From UBA11346 sp038060575 (GTDB lineage Bacteria > Planctomycetota > UBA11346), in the NCBI GenBank assembly GCA_964652775.1, contig CAZZAM010000001.1:124001-188000 (forward strand): a stretch of DNA of 64,000 nucleotides, given 5' to 3'. A model generated the notes under the pieces. That model had not been told where the DNA came from. It searched no databases and saw only the letters and a program-made list of their open reading frames with translations. Shown piece by piece: positions 29,065 to 39,121 of this stretch. A program made the position numbers and the translations under genes. The first letter of the stretch is position 1. Each line of letters starts with the position of its first letter.

Positions 29065-31625
29065 AGAATCCCCTCCTCTTGGTGGCGCTTACCGGCATCG
29101 TGTCGGTGTCTGCCGCCGACCTCAATCTCGGCCCTGCTGACGCGCCGTTCCGACTCGACTTCTCGTTGCCCCGTTATGACGGCGTCACCGAGCGGGTGTT
29201 CAGCGATCTCCAGGTTATCCATCAGCGCATGGTCATCATTGGCAACGATTACACCCAAGAGGCACGGAAGGCGGCTTACGAGTCCAAGAAAACCGAGCTT
29301 GATGCGATCATGGCGGAAAAGACCGAGCCATGGTCGCAAAAAAAGAAATACGACGCCGTGTTCGAGTCGGCGTTCCGCGAAGTCTATACCCAATATCAGC
29401 AACTCGATCAGGTGAACTTCTTCACCATCACTAGCAGCGATGATCCAACGTATGCTGCGGGCCTGCTGCCCGAGAAGGTAACCCGCTGGTGCATGCCGCG
29501 TGGCAACTACCGCGCCTTCGAGAAAACCCGCGGTCGCGAAACGACCTCGGGCGTCAACCTTGCCAACTTTTCGTATCTGACCCTGAAGGCACCACTCAAG
29601 ACGGGTTGCACCTACACCATCACGCAGGGTGACAAACGCCGAGTTACCTTCCTCTTCGACGAGAACCACACAATCAGCCGCGCACTCAAGGTGAACCAAA
29701 GCGGATACAGTCCACTAGCCAAACGCAAATATGCGTACCTCGGCGCTTGGCAGGCAGGGTTCGGTGCCGTGTCGTTCGCCGACTGGGACAAGAAACCATT
29801 CGAGGTGATTGATGCCGATACCCGCAAAGTGGTTCACACCGGAACCATCGAGCTCCTTGCCAAAGATCCCAAAACCTGGATCGGCAGGACTGAGAGCTCC
29901 GCCGCCGGCGAAGACCTCTACCAACTCGATCTCTCGACCATGACCGCTCAAGGAGATTTCTACATCCGCGTCGCCGGTATTGGTCGTAGTTGGCCATTCA
30001 CTCATAGTCCTGATGGCCCAGGTAAAGCGTTCTATCTCCATCTCCGTGGGCTATTTCACAACCGCAGCGGTCACGCCTTGGATGCCGCTTACACCGGTTG
30101 GCCGCGTCCGCTTGCCCACACAACGGCATATGTCGGAGATTTCGCCCCGGAATCACCGGGCGCCAAATTTCCCGTCAATGCATTCATGGCCATCGTCAAC
30201 TGGGCCAAGACCCACCCCGACGTCGAATGGGGCCCAGCGGGCAAAGGCGGTATCGGCGGTTGGTACGATGCCGCTGACTATGACAAACGGCGATCGCATT
30301 ATGAAACCGTCTACGATTTGTTGATCGCCTACGAACTTGCGCCAAAAAAATTCACTGACGGCCAAGAAAACACCTACGAATCGACCAACGGCATCCCCGA
30401 CATACTCGATGAGGTGGCGTGGGGACTGCTGGTGTGGCGCAACTCACAAGACAAAGCCGGTGGCATCAGCGGCCATCTTGAGGCTCGTAGACATCCAAAT
30501 CCGGCCGGAGAAAAACCTGACGGCCGTCCGCACAATGATCCGGAACATTACTACTTCAGCGCCCGTGGCCGAGAAAGTTCCCTCACCTACGCCGGTGCCG
30601 CCGCCCACCTCGCACGATTACTGAAACCATTTAAGCCGGACGTCGCGCAAGAATGGCTAGATTCAGCGAAGCGCGCCTGGGTATTTGGCAGCGATCCGGC
30701 CAATCAGTATAAACGCGACGACTACGCTGGCAGCGGCAAGCCGTACGCCGAGGACGATACGTACATCGCCGTTGCCTGGTGCCTGTCTGGACTCGAACTG
30801 TACATGGCAACCAAAGAGCAGCCGTATCTTGATAAGGCGATCGCACTCTTCCCGCAGATGAAGCCGAAATTGCAATGGCCGATCACCTATGCTCATCATA
30901 GCTGGTGGTGGGCGTTCTACGATGATCCCGCCCTGCCAACTGCAATTCGTGCTGCCGAGCGCGCCGAATGGTGCAAAAAAGCCGATGCTATGGAACGTTT
31001 CACGCAGGATCCGTTCTATCGTAACCCGATCGATCCTCGTCGGGCGTGGCCCACATCCTGGGGCGTGGCAACCGGCACCAACGATGCCCGAACCCTCGTC
31101 ATGGCCTGGGGTCTGACCCGCGAACAAAAGTATTTCGATGCCATCGCACTGACCGCGGACTGGCTGCAAGGCTGTAATCCCTTGGGTACCTCGTGGACCT
31201 CGGGCATCGGCTACACCTACCCATGGTGTTTCTTCTCTGGCGAAAGCGAAGAAGACGGCATCGTCGATCCGGTTCCGGGATTCACGGTCTACGGCGTCAT
31301 CGGCGGCATGCCGGTCGGCCCGCGTGTACGCGGATTCAACCTTGCTGAACGGACCAGAGAGGGTTGGACGATGAAGAAACGACTGCTGCCTGAGCACGTC
31401 ACGCTTGATAAGGATTTAAAACCAGCGTTGCCCTACTGGCGCGTGTGGTTCATGGATTACCACGATGCACCTGACATGCAGGAATACACCGTCAACGAGA
31501 CAGTCTCGCCAAGCATTCTGACGTATGCCGTCCTGTTGTCCGACGGTTGGATGCCCAGCGCACGACTCAAGTCGCTCAAGCCACGTGACGAACGCTTTGT
31601 CTTCGGCCAATGGCCAACTCCGTGA
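29061..31625 (+). CDS. Secreted glycoside hydrolase family 9
   Basis: An 854-residue protein with a signal peptide at about 1-18. Residues 60-130 are a charged helical insert. The Ig-like CelD_N domain starts near 210 (LKVNQSGYSPLAKRKYAYL). The GH9 barrel follows, with GGWYDAADYD giving Asp403 and Asp406, and the C-terminal YTVNETVSPSILTY carrying the expected Asn-Glu proton donor. Unlike the first GH9, all catalytic positions look intact. The start overlaps the upstream secreted protein gene, and its stop overlaps the acyl hydrolase gene by 16 bases. Confidence 0.92.
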   Translation: MKNPLLLVALTGIVSVSAADLNLGPADAPFRLDFSLPRYDGVTERVFSDLQVIHQRMVIIGNDYTQEARKAAYESKKTELDAIMAEKTEPWSQKKKYDAVFESAFREVYTQYQQLDQVNFFTITSSDDPTYAAGLLPEKVTRWCMPRGNYRAFEKTRGRETTSGVNLANFSYLTLKAPLKTGCTYTITQGDKRRVTFLFDENHTISRALKVNQSGYSPLAKRKYAYLGAWQAGFGAVSFADWDKKPFEVIDADTRKVVHTGTIELLAKDPKTWIGRTESSAAGEDLYQLDLSTMTAQGDFYIRVAGIGRSWPFTHSPDGPGKAFYLHLRGLFHNRSGHALDAAYTGWPRPLAHTTAYVGDFAPESPGAKFPVNAFMAIVNWAKTHPDVEWGPAGKGGIGGWYDAADYDKRRSHYETVYDLLIAYELAPKKFTDGQENTYESTNGIPDILDEVAWGLLVWRNSQDKAGGISGHLEARRHPNPAGEKPDGRPHNDPEHYYFSARGRESSLTYAGAAAHLARLLKPFKPDVAQEWLDSAKRAWVFGSDPANQYKRDDYAGSGKPYAEDDTYIAVAWCLSGLELYMATKEQPYLDKAIALFPQMKPKLQWPITYAHHSWWWAFYDDPALPTAIRAAERAEWCKKADAMERFTQDPFYRNPIDPRRAWPTSWGVATGTNDARTLVMAWGLTREQKYFDAIALTADWLQGCNPLGTSWTSGIGYTYPWCFFSGESEEDGIVDPVPGFTVYGVIGGMPVGPRVRGFNLAERTREGWTMKKRLLPEHVTLDKDLKPALPYWRVWFMDYHDAPDMQEYTVNETVSPSILTYAVLLSDGWMPSARLKSLKPRDERFVFGQWPTP

Positions 31626-33097
31626 AGACGTCCATGCAACCGGTGGCCCCTCTGGATCTGCGGATCCCGATGAGCGACGGTGCATTGATTGCCGTGCATC
31701 GTTATCCAGCCCCGAACGGTGCACCCGCACCAGCGGTGCTCATGACCACGCCGTACATGAAAGAGGGCAACGCCGGTTGGGCGCGGCGTCTGAATGAGTG
31801 CGGCTACGAAGCCTTGATCGCTGACGTCCGTGGCATCAACGGTTCGCAGGCGCGGTACGAAGGCCTGTTTTCGGAGCGAGAAATTCAGGACGGAGCTGAA
31901 TTGGTAGAATGGATCGCGCGCCAGCCGTTTTGTGACGGCGGAGTTGCGCTCGGTGGAGCGTCGTACTGTGGTGCCAACCAACTGCTCATCGCGGCGCGCC
32001 AGCCGAAGGGCCTGCGCTGCATCGCGCCGACCGTCTCGCCCGTGGATACCTACCGCGATATGTTTCACCGCGGCGCCATGCCCACGCATGTCTGGTGGCC
32101 CACCCATACCTACCTGCCATCCCGCCAGACGGACACCATGCAGCGAGGCTTGGTGGGATTTTTCAACGACGTGCTCTGTCCACCGTGCGACAACGAAGCG
32201 CATCGCCGCCGCTCCCCCGAAGCTGGACTCACGAAAATCACCTGTCCGGTACTCTGCCTCGGTGGCTGGCACGACTATTTCCTGCGCGGCACGATCCGTG
32301 TCTTCAACCTCGTCAGCGGTCCCAAGCGTCTCGTTGTCGGACCGTGGGGACATTGCGAGTCTGATGCCTTCGATGAATTGATTCCGTGGCTCGACTACTG
32401 GTTGCGTGGACGTGGTCCTAATCCGACCACGAGCGAACGAGTGCGACTATTTCGCACCGGCATTGATCGCTGGGAAAGTCGCGACGATTGGGTCAACACG
32501 GCGCGTATGCAGTGGCAACGCTGGCATCTCATCACTACAGCCGCAGCTATTCCCGTTCACGCGAACATCAGCACGGTCGGTGCCGCACTCAATCCCAAAC
32601 GGCAACACGCCGGCGATGCCCGCGATGGTATCTCGGTGTGGGCCGAGGATGGCGTCTTCGATGGCGAACCTGTTACCGCCGTAACTGATCTCACCGGGCC
32701 GATCGGCGTCCGCCTCGTCATGTGTTCATCGGAATGTCGTGATCTCGACCTGCGTGTTCGTCTATCTGTGGTCGCCGCTGATGGCTCCTGCCTGCAACTC
32801 GTGGAAGGACGACTGCGCGCCAGTCATCGCGCAACCAACGTAGAAAAAAGTTGGCGCACGAACGACGGTGAGGTCGTCGTTCCCTGGCATGAACACGAGC
32901 GCGAGGAATTGCTGCCGCTGGGTGAATCGGTCGCCATCGATATGGAAGTTGATCCGATCTGCCACCGACTGGCACCCGGCGATCGCTTACGCATGGGCAT
33001 CACCATCGTCCGCGCCGACGACGTGGTCGCCCCCTCCAGCGTGATCATCGATCCGCAGACCCGCATCCTGCTGCCGGTTGAAACTCATACGAACTGA
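31610..33097 (+). CDS. CocE/NonD (peptidase S15) family hydrolase
   Basis: A 495-residue alpha/beta hydrolase with the family C-terminal jelly roll. Catalytic residues can be read as Ser118 in GGASYCG, Asp222 in GGWHDYF and His248 in GPWGHCE. The C-terminal part (about 330-495) is the beta-sandwich domain. The family includes cocaine esterase, glutaryl acylases and X-Pro dipeptidyl peptidases, so an acyl ester or amide is cleaved. No signal peptide is seen. Its start lies inside the end of the GH9 gene; ATG 31634 is an alternative start after that stop. Confidence 0.88.
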   Translation: MANSVKTSMQPVAPLDLRIPMSDGALIAVHRYPAPNGAPAPAVLMTTPYMKEGNAGWARRLNECGYEALIADVRGINGSQARYEGLFSEREIQDGAELVEWIARQPFCDGGVALGGASYCGANQLLIAARQPKGLRCIAPTVSPVDTYRDMFHRGAMPTHVWWPTHTYLPSRQTDTMQRGLVGFFNDVLCPPCDNEAHRRRSPEAGLTKITCPVLCLGGWHDYFLRGTIRVFNLVSGPKRLVVGPWGHCESDAFDELIPWLDYWLRGRGPNPTTSERVRLFRTGIDRWESRDDWVNTARMQWQRWHLITTAAAIPVHANISTVGAALNPKRQHAGDARDGISVWAEDGVFDGEPVTAVTDLTGPIGVRLVMCSSECRDLDLRVRLSVVAADGSCLQLVEGRLRASHRATNVEKSWRTNDGEVVVPWHEHEREELLPLGESVAIDMEVDPICHRLAPGDRLRMGITIVRADDVVAPSSVIIDPQTRILLPVETHTN

Positions 33098-33109
33098 CCA
33101 AGGAACCCT

Positions 33110-33889
33110 ATGGCTCTCGCTCATCTCCACTACTGGAGTCCCGCTCTGCAAAAGCAGTGCGGCATGTTTGTCGCCATGCCTGATGCAGCGAGCAAGCCGC
33201 GACCGGTCGTGTATCTCCTGCACGGTTTATCCGACGACCACACAATGTGGCAGCGTCGCTCGTCGATCGAGCGATACGCTGAGCGCTGCGGACTGATCGT
33301 CGTGATGCCCGATGGCGCACGTTCCTTCTACACCAACGCTGCTGATGGCTCTGGTAACTACGAACAACACATTCTGGATTCCATCGCCTATGTCGAACGT
33401 ACCTTGCACTGCCGCAGTGATCGTGCAGCACGCGGCATCGGCGGTCTGTCCATGGGTGGCTACGGCGCGCTGAAAATCGCCCTCAAACATCCAGAACTCT
33501 TTTCTTCGGTGGCGATCCACTCCGCCCCCCTGGACATCGACAAGTGTCGCATCAGCAAGGACCGCAAGTCGCTATTCAACCGCGTTTTCGGCCCGGCCAT
33601 CACACCGACCGAGGACTGCTTTGCTCTCGTCCGCAAGCTCAAGCGCATGAAGACGCGCTTCCCGCGTCTGCGCATCGATTGCGGCACCGAGGATGGTCTC
33701 ATCGGACACAATGATCGGATGCATGCGCTACTCAAACAACTTGGTGTCGAACACCATTACGGAACCCCGCCGGGTGGGCATGATTGGGAATACTGGGATC
33801 TCCATGTGCAATCAGCACTGGAGTTTCACCGCGACACGTTCGCGGGAATTTCCCGACGCGTCAGCCACCGCCGTCGCGCAAAAGCCTAG
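33110..33889 (+). CDS. Esterase family protein (alpha/beta hydrolase, EstA/esterase D-like)
   Basis: A 259-residue cytoplasmic esterase. Ser114 lies in GLSMGGYGA, Asp195 in CGTEDGLI and His224 in GGHDWEYW, giving a complete triad. The oxyanion region is LLHGLSDDHTMW. It follows the S15-type gene by 12 bases with AGGAACC before the ATG. It probably removes acetyl or feruloyl-like groups from imported sugars. Confidence 0.9.
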   Translation: MALAHLHYWSPALQKQCGMFVAMPDAASKPRPVVYLLHGLSDDHTMWQRRSSIERYAERCGLIVVMPDGARSFYTNAADGSGNYEQHILDSIAYVERTLHCRSDRAARGIGGLSMGGYGALKIALKHPELFSSVAIHSAPLDIDKCRISKDRKSLFNRVFGPAITPTEDCFALVRKLKRMKTRFPRLRIDCGTEDGLIGHNDRMHALLKQLGVEHHYGTPPGGHDWEYWDLHVQSALEFHRDTFAGISRRVSHRRRAKA

Positions 33890-33930
33890 AGTCCATAAGC
33901 CTCATGTCGGCGTTTGAAAAAAGTTCTAGC

Positions 33931-34078
33931 TCCGGCGATGGGATAACATGGAGGACCGGAGGAACGGAGCAGACATGGGCTTAGAGAAACAACGGTGTTC
34001 GCCCAGCAGGCAAGTGCTCCTTTCGCCACAAATCCTGTGCGGCTCCGGTTCTCCATGTCGATCGAATGCTGCGTATAG
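33931..34078. repeat. Element A, copy 2
   Basis: About 148 bases strongly similar to copies at 19249-19404 and 40162-40318, from CCGGCGATGGGAT to CGAATGCTGCGT. The arms are ATGGAGGACCGGAGG and CTCCGGTTCTCCAT. It ends two bases from the stop of the GYF-like gene, between convergent genes, so it may serve as a terminator. Confidence 0.75.
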
Positions 34079-34080
34079 GT

Positions 34081-35157
34081 TTAACGATCACTGGTCGCTG
34101 ACGGCACTGATCCAACCGCCACATCTGCAAATGTCGCAACCGCAGGATCGGTTACGTCTTCGTTGCTCACTACCACACCTGCGAGCAACGGCCCAGTGAA
34201 ACTGGGAACCGTCATCGACTTTCCGACGCTGATCCAGGTCCGTCCATCATGGGACATTCCAGCGCTGATTTCCCTTTCACGGCGAACGAGGCGCAACCAG
34301 AGCGGATATGCTTCGTTCGCAAGCACCACTGATTCAATACGGCGGCCAGGGGTGTAACGACAACCCACTCTGACCCCATGATCCTTGTCTTGACCAAAAA
34401 ATACCTTCGCGCTGTCTGTCTCCGTGGACAACCGGAGCATGATTCCAGCAAAGCCCTTTCCCTTGGCGCTCAGCGACATCAGCCGGGTGCTGACCATGCC
34501 GTCACCGATAAGCGTTGTTGCCGCCACCCGACAGATATCGCGATCATTCCAAATCACCTTTCCAACTCCACGCAGCGTCCAAATTCCAGCTGCTATATCT
34601 GGTCCTGAACCCATGTTGGGAAGACCAATATCGTAGCATGTCCAACCGGACAATCCCGTTATTGGTGCTGTAGTCGTCTTAGCGCGTGACGGCGGCGGCT
34701 GGATCGGACGAGTCGCCACCGGTACTGTAGGTACTGAAACCGGAGCTCGCTCGGTAGCGGATGGGCTTTGCAGCGGAGGCGCCTGAGTGACCGGGGTAAC
34801 CGGGACTATCGTCGCAGCCGCGCTGGATGTCTCTGGTCGTCGCAACAACGACCACATGGTCACGAGAGACAGAGTGACAACGGCCACGACTGCCAAGAGC
34901 ACCAATTGACGGGATCCGCCCGTCGATTGACGCACCTGCTGGCGGTCTTTCTGCATGCGATCCGAGGACGTTTCACGCTCCCATGAAGCCAACATCGAGG
35001 ACACGGTTCCCAGCGGATGTCCAAAGATATCCCGTATCTGATCTTCCGACTGCGCTTCACCCTTGCGAAAAAGTTCGCGGACCCCAGCACGATCGAACGG
35101 ACCACGGTCACCACGCAGGGTCAGAACGAAAAACGACTTGGCCGCTGGATCAGACAT
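34081..35157 (-). CDS. Membrane protein with GYF-like cytoplasmic domain and lectin-like outer domain
   Basis: A 358-residue protein from ATG 35157; a TTG at 35178 would add seven residues. Residues 8-50 (FFVLTLRGDRGPFDRAGVR) resemble the GYF_2 domain found in many planctomycete membrane proteins. A membrane helix covers about 84-105, then a Pro/Thr-rich linker to about 165. Residues 165-350 look like a DUF1349/concanavalin-type beta-sandwich (GFAGIMLRLSTETDSAKVFF, YPLWLRLVRR). The product would link a cytoplasmic peptide-binding domain to an outer glycan-binding one. It is the last gene on the strand of the pseudopilin operon, 150 bases after it. Confidence 0.75.
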   Translation of the reverse strand: MSDPAAKSFFVLTLRGDRGPFDRAGVRELFRKGEAQSEDQIRDIFGHPLGTVSSMLASWERETSSDRMQKDRQQVRQSTGGSRQLVLLAVVAVVTLSLVTMWSLLRRPETSSAAATIVPVTPVTQAPPLQSPSATERAPVSVPTVPVATRPIQPPPSRAKTTTAPITGLSGWTCYDIGLPNMGSGPDIAAGIWTLRGVGKVIWNDRDICRVAATTLIGDGMVSTRLMSLSAKGKGFAGIMLRLSTETDSAKVFFGQDKDHGVRVGCRYTPGRRIESVVLANEAYPLWLRLVRREREISAGMSHDGRTWISVGKSMTVPSFTGPLLAGVVVSNEDVTDPAVATFADVAVGSVPSATSDR

Positions 35158-35308
35158 GGATGTCTGGGTAATATCCAAGGCGGGCCTCAGCCCGCAACCA
35201 CCCCAAATATACCGTAATGCAACACAATCACCGCTTTAATTGCGATGTTTAGGTGGCTTATTCGCCGCAGAGCTCGTCATCCCGTCCTTTGAACTGCGGA
35301 TTATGGGA

Positions 35309-38300
35309 TTACGGCGATGTAAACGCTTCGGTACGGCCCTGCGTCGTTGGACCCATCCTGGGATCGACAATCGGATTTCCGTGCCAACGGCTGAAAATAG
35401 AGTGAGCCCCGGTCATCGATCCATCACCGGCCGGATCAACCGCGATAACCCGTTCAAGACTGGCCTCGGTCGCCAACTTGTCATTGCGACGATCCCAGAG
35501 TTCAGACCGGATGAACAGGCGCCACTTGTTGCACTGGCCGATATTCCAACGACCGGTTACCGAAAAATGTAGCTGCGGATCACCAACAGTGACAATGCCA
35601 GCGCCGGACACCGTTGTGGCATCGACGATGCCGTCGCCATTGAGGTCAAGTGCCGGAGTGCCAAAGAGGCTCATACGAACGTCGTTCAAACGGTGCTCCA
35701 ATTGACGCGACAGTGCCGCCCAGGTGGGCTTGTAATCAACATAGATCCCACTGGCGGCCGGATTTTCAATGGTTGGCCAGCCGAGGGACGTGTAGAGCTT
35801 GGTACCTGGATCGCGAACTCCCTTCACCGCGTAATTACGATATCCGTATTGACCAGGGTTACCGTCCTGGTTCAGAGCCATTCCACCACTCGACGTACAG
35901 CCTGCCGATCTGGTGGTACCAATTTCAGTAGTGATGCCCGATAGCGCGTTCAACTGGTTCATCCGACCGAGTGGATACGGTGCCGAGTGGTCATTGGAGG
36001 GTGCCCCCAGATACACGGAATAATCACTCGCGCTCATGGCTGTTGTACTCGCGTGGCTCGCTGCGTTGGTGTAGGCGATGGAAATACCCAAGTGGGCTAG
36101 GAACACCGTTTCCACGTCCTCAATCTTGTCGTAACCCGTACTCAGTCCGGAAACTAATTTTCCATACTTGCGGTCAGACAAACAATCAACCAGGGTTTTC
36201 CAGAGCGCTGCAGTAATATCGTTCTGATATGACAACCGCTCATCCACCGTGTCGTTATTGTTACTCAGCAACGAATCACCCCCATTATCTGGCCGATTGC
36301 GGAAATAGTGGGTCTGGGAGTTACTGTTCTGATAAAATTGACCAAAGACAAACACGTGGAACATATCTTCACCCGACCCTTGGCCAACGAATGGTGCCAA
36401 TGGCGTGGTGTATTGCGTGGTCGCAGGAGCCGTAACGCTTGAATTCATCGCACGCTGGCACGAGGCAATGCCACCACCGTTAGCGTTTTGTAAATATGGA
36501 AAGCGAGCATAGCCAAACACCTCTGCAGGGGTAGCGACCACCTTAACGGCATGGCCAGGTGGGCTGGTGACGTACGCTACATAGGCAGTCGAATCGACAC
36601 CGTTCAAGGTGAACACGCTGGTGCTGACCACCGTGACCGTATAGGGGCCACCATTCACCATAGTCATCCCCAGAACATCAGAAATATTTACCTGGTCCCC
36701 AGTAACCAATCCGTGAGATGCCGCTGTTACTGCGCACGGATTCGCCCTAGTAATTGCCGTAATATCCCGTCGCACTTCATCCACGGCGACCAATTCATCA
36801 CGCACGGGATTCTTCCACACCAATGGAGCATCGCCGGCGAAGGCATCGTTGCGGAAATAATACGTGCCCACCTCGGTACCATTCGCTGGCGGTCGCTTGT
36901 AGGTCGTGGTCAACACCACTGTATTGCCTGCGCCGAGTGGAGGCAGCGCGCCGCCCTCAATGCCATCAGCGCCAGTTTTGGCCATACCGTCATCCCACAC
37001 CGCAGCGAAAGCATCGCCCATCGTCGGACAGGCCTTGCGCGGGGGTATGGGTAACAAGTTACGCTGGTTCATCGAATAATTGAGGTGCGCCGAGCCGCTG
37101 CGCGACCGCGTGATGTAGTTATCGATCTGACTATACCAATCCCCGGTCATGCCCGCGACCATGGCGACGCCCATTTCACGGGGCATCAATAGCATATTGA
37201 CGTACCAGGGACAATCGATGTCCGCCAAACTGCCGTCGCCTTGGTTTCGTTTGGGCGACTTGGTTCGATCCAGATCAACTCCAAATGGGGTCGTACTGAA
37301 ACAGCAGAGATCGACTGCGCGCGTTTGCGTACTGAGACTTTGCGTCAGGTCCGTAGATACCGAGCTCGACTCAAACCCCAATTTGGTGTGATACTGTGCC
37401 CAGCTCGCATTGGGTCCGGGTTGGAATTTCATCGGCGATGCCGGCGCTGACCACGGACTGCCGGGATCGGACGCCATGTCGTAGTTATAGAAATTACCTA
37501 ACCAGCCCTGTCCCACAGCGATATTCATCATGCGGGTCAGCACGCCAGGAACGGCACTGCCCTTGTTGAGGCTCATGCTTACGCCATTGATCACAACCGT
37601 GGTTTTCACGTACGTTGGCGTGGCCCCCGACCAAGCATAAAATGCCGTGTTACCCTCTTGTCCGACGGGACCAGTGTACACCAAGCTACTGTTCTTTTTC
37701 ACCCGGCCGGTTGATGAACCATCGGTGACGCCCATGGCTCCGAACATGTTGCCGAGGGCCGTCGCATACTGCTGGGCCAGTGGGAAACTCGCACCGACCC
37801 AATCGGTATCGACTGGATCAACCATGAAGGTCTGCTCGGCATTTGCCTGACTCAGACTGATCGTGGCGTTCGATCCTACAGCATACGACAAGGCCGCCGT
37901 TTTTCCCGAACCGAAGTAGGCCGCATCGCTCAGAAAAGCGACTGTTCCAGAGGCGATGGCAGCGGTTTCACCAGCACTGGGGGACGCAAACACTTCACCT
38001 GCGCCAGAGGGAACAATCTGATTGCGTAGTCCATAGCGGAAGCGACCGCCGGTGGTCTTGGATAAAATATCCGGTCTGAAGTTGATGCTCATGTTCCCAT
38101 CGAGGGGCAGCGCCATCACGGAAATCCGCGCCTCGTAGGCTGCTGATGCACGACTGGTCACCGGTAGGGGAATGAAGTTCTGATCATAATAAGCCATGGT
38201 GAACCATTTGGGCCAAGTCGCCGCGTTGGCGTTGTTGTACACCAGGCCGCGGAATCCATCGTAACTGTTCTGTGATTGCCAACTGGCGTTATCGCTGCCA

Positions 38301-39121
38301 TTTTGGAACCAACCGGTGTTCAAACTGTTGCGCCACGGAGCGTACTGCATCGGCACCGCCAAAGTCCGCGCATCCATGCTGTCAACGATCGTCGGCCGCG
38401 TCGGATCACTCCAGGGAGTTGGGCTGCCCGCTCCTACGGCAATGAGGTTCCACCGCGTACTCGCCGGCGGGACCGTGGCGGTTGGACCGTTGGCAGCGTT
38501 ACAGAGATAGTATGCCCCCGAGTAGAAAACATACTGGCCAGCGCTGTAACTAAGACTCGCCGACCACACCCTTGATGGGCCATACTGGTTGGCTGGCCAT
38601 TGGCTGCTGGTCGTGCCCAGCGCATTGATGTCGGTGGTGCCGTCGGTCGCGCCAACCCGGCCTTCAAAGAAAAACTTCCAATTGAGACCCGTCCGCGCGG
38701 CAGGCACGACGGGGATCGGCCCACCGTAATTATACATGACCTGACGCTCGGTTTGATTGGGAATATACACGTCCGGATAGCGCTGGGGTAGCTGCGCGGT
38801 GAACGCCGCTTGGTAGTCACTCATCAGGATCTGCTGCGCGTACATCGCTCCAGCAATGGCTGTTTGCGCCGCAATTTGTCCAGCCGTTTGACGGGTTCCG
38901 CTCTCGCGCTGACTAGCCATCAAACCGACGAAGGTACCAGCCAACATCACGATCGTCCCCAGAATGAGCAGGACCATGAGTGCTACTGACCCGCGACGCG
39001 CAGTGTCGCCTGGGGGTGTGCATGGCTGACGGAAACGCACGAACTGCAACGACACAGTCCGGACTTCTACATTCGCGATGGACAGACGCTGCTTGCTCTG
39101 AACTTGATAGCACATGATCAC
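35309..39121 (-). CDS. Giant GspK/PilX-like pseudopilin
   Basis: A 1,270-residue protein; GspK is normally about 330. A basic leader ends in ARRG, followed by the hydrophobic helix SVALMVLLILGTIVMLAGTF and an amphipathic stretch ASQRESGTRQTAGQIAAQTA. The fifth residue after the cleavage Gly is not Glu, as is normal for GspK. The remaining 1,150 residues are Ser/Thr/Asn-rich and beta-like, with no recognised domain. The start is GTG 39121 overlapping the J-like stop by four bases, or ATG 39115. It is fifth in a G-H-I-J-K order and would cap a pseudopilus tip if that homology holds. Confidence 0.8.
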   Translation of the reverse strand: MIMCYQVQSKQRLSIANVEVRTVSLQFVRFRQPCTPPGDTARRGSVALMVLLILGTIVMLAGTFVGLMASQRESGTRQTAGQIAAQTAIAGAMYAQQILMSDYQAAFTAQLPQRYPDVYIPNQTERQVMYNYGGPIPVVPAARTGLNWKFFFEGRVGATDGTTDINALGTTSSQWPANQYGPSRVWSASLSYSAGQYVFYSGAYYLCNAANGPTATVPPASTRWNLIAVGAGSPTPWSDPTRPTIVDSMDARTLAVPMQYAPWRNSLNTGWFQNGSDNASWQSQNSYDGFRGLVYNNANAATWPKWFTMAYYDQNFIPLPVTSRASAAYEARISVMALPLDGNMSINFRPDILSKTTGGRFRYGLRNQIVPSGAGEVFASPSAGETAAIASGTVAFLSDAAYFGSGKTAALSYAVGSNATISLSQANAEQTFMVDPVDTDWVGASFPLAQQYATALGNMFGAMGVTDGSSTGRVKKNSSLVYTGPVGQEGNTAFYAWSGATPTYVKTTVVINGVSMSLNKGSAVPGVLTRMMNIAVGQGWLGNFYNYDMASDPGSPWSAPASPMKFQPGPNASWAQYHTKLGFESSSVSTDLTQSLSTQTRAVDLCCFSTTPFGVDLDRTKSPKRNQGDGSLADIDCPWYVNMLLMPREMGVAMVAGMTGDWYSQIDNYITRSRSGSAHLNYSMNQRNLLPIPPRKACPTMGDAFAAVWDDGMAKTGADGIEGGALPPLGAGNTVVLTTTYKRPPANGTEVGTYYFRNDAFAGDAPLVWKNPVRDELVAVDEVRRDITAITRANPCAVTAASHGLVTGDQVNISDVLGMTMVNGGPYTVTVVSTSVFTLNGVDSTAYVAYVTSPPGHAVKVVATPAEVFGYARFPYLQNANGGGIASCQRAMNSSVTAPATTQYTTPLAPFVGQGSGEDMFHVFVFGQFYQNSNSQTHYFRNRPDNGGDSLLSNNNDTVDERLSYQNDITAALWKTLVDCLSDRKYGKLVSGLSTGYDKIEDVETVFLAHLGISIAYTNAASHASTTAMSASDYSVYLGAPSNDHSAPYPLGRMNQLNALSGITTEIGTTRSAGCTSSGGMALNQDGNPGQYGYRNYAVKGVRDPGTKLYTSLGWPTIENPAASGIYVDYKPTWAALSRQLEHRLNDVRMSLFGTPALDLNGDGIVDATTVSGAGIVTVGDPQLHFSVTGRWNIGQCNKWRLFIRSELWDRRNDKLATEASLERVIAVDPAGDGSMTGAHSIFSRWHGNPIVDPRMGPTTQGRTEAFTSP

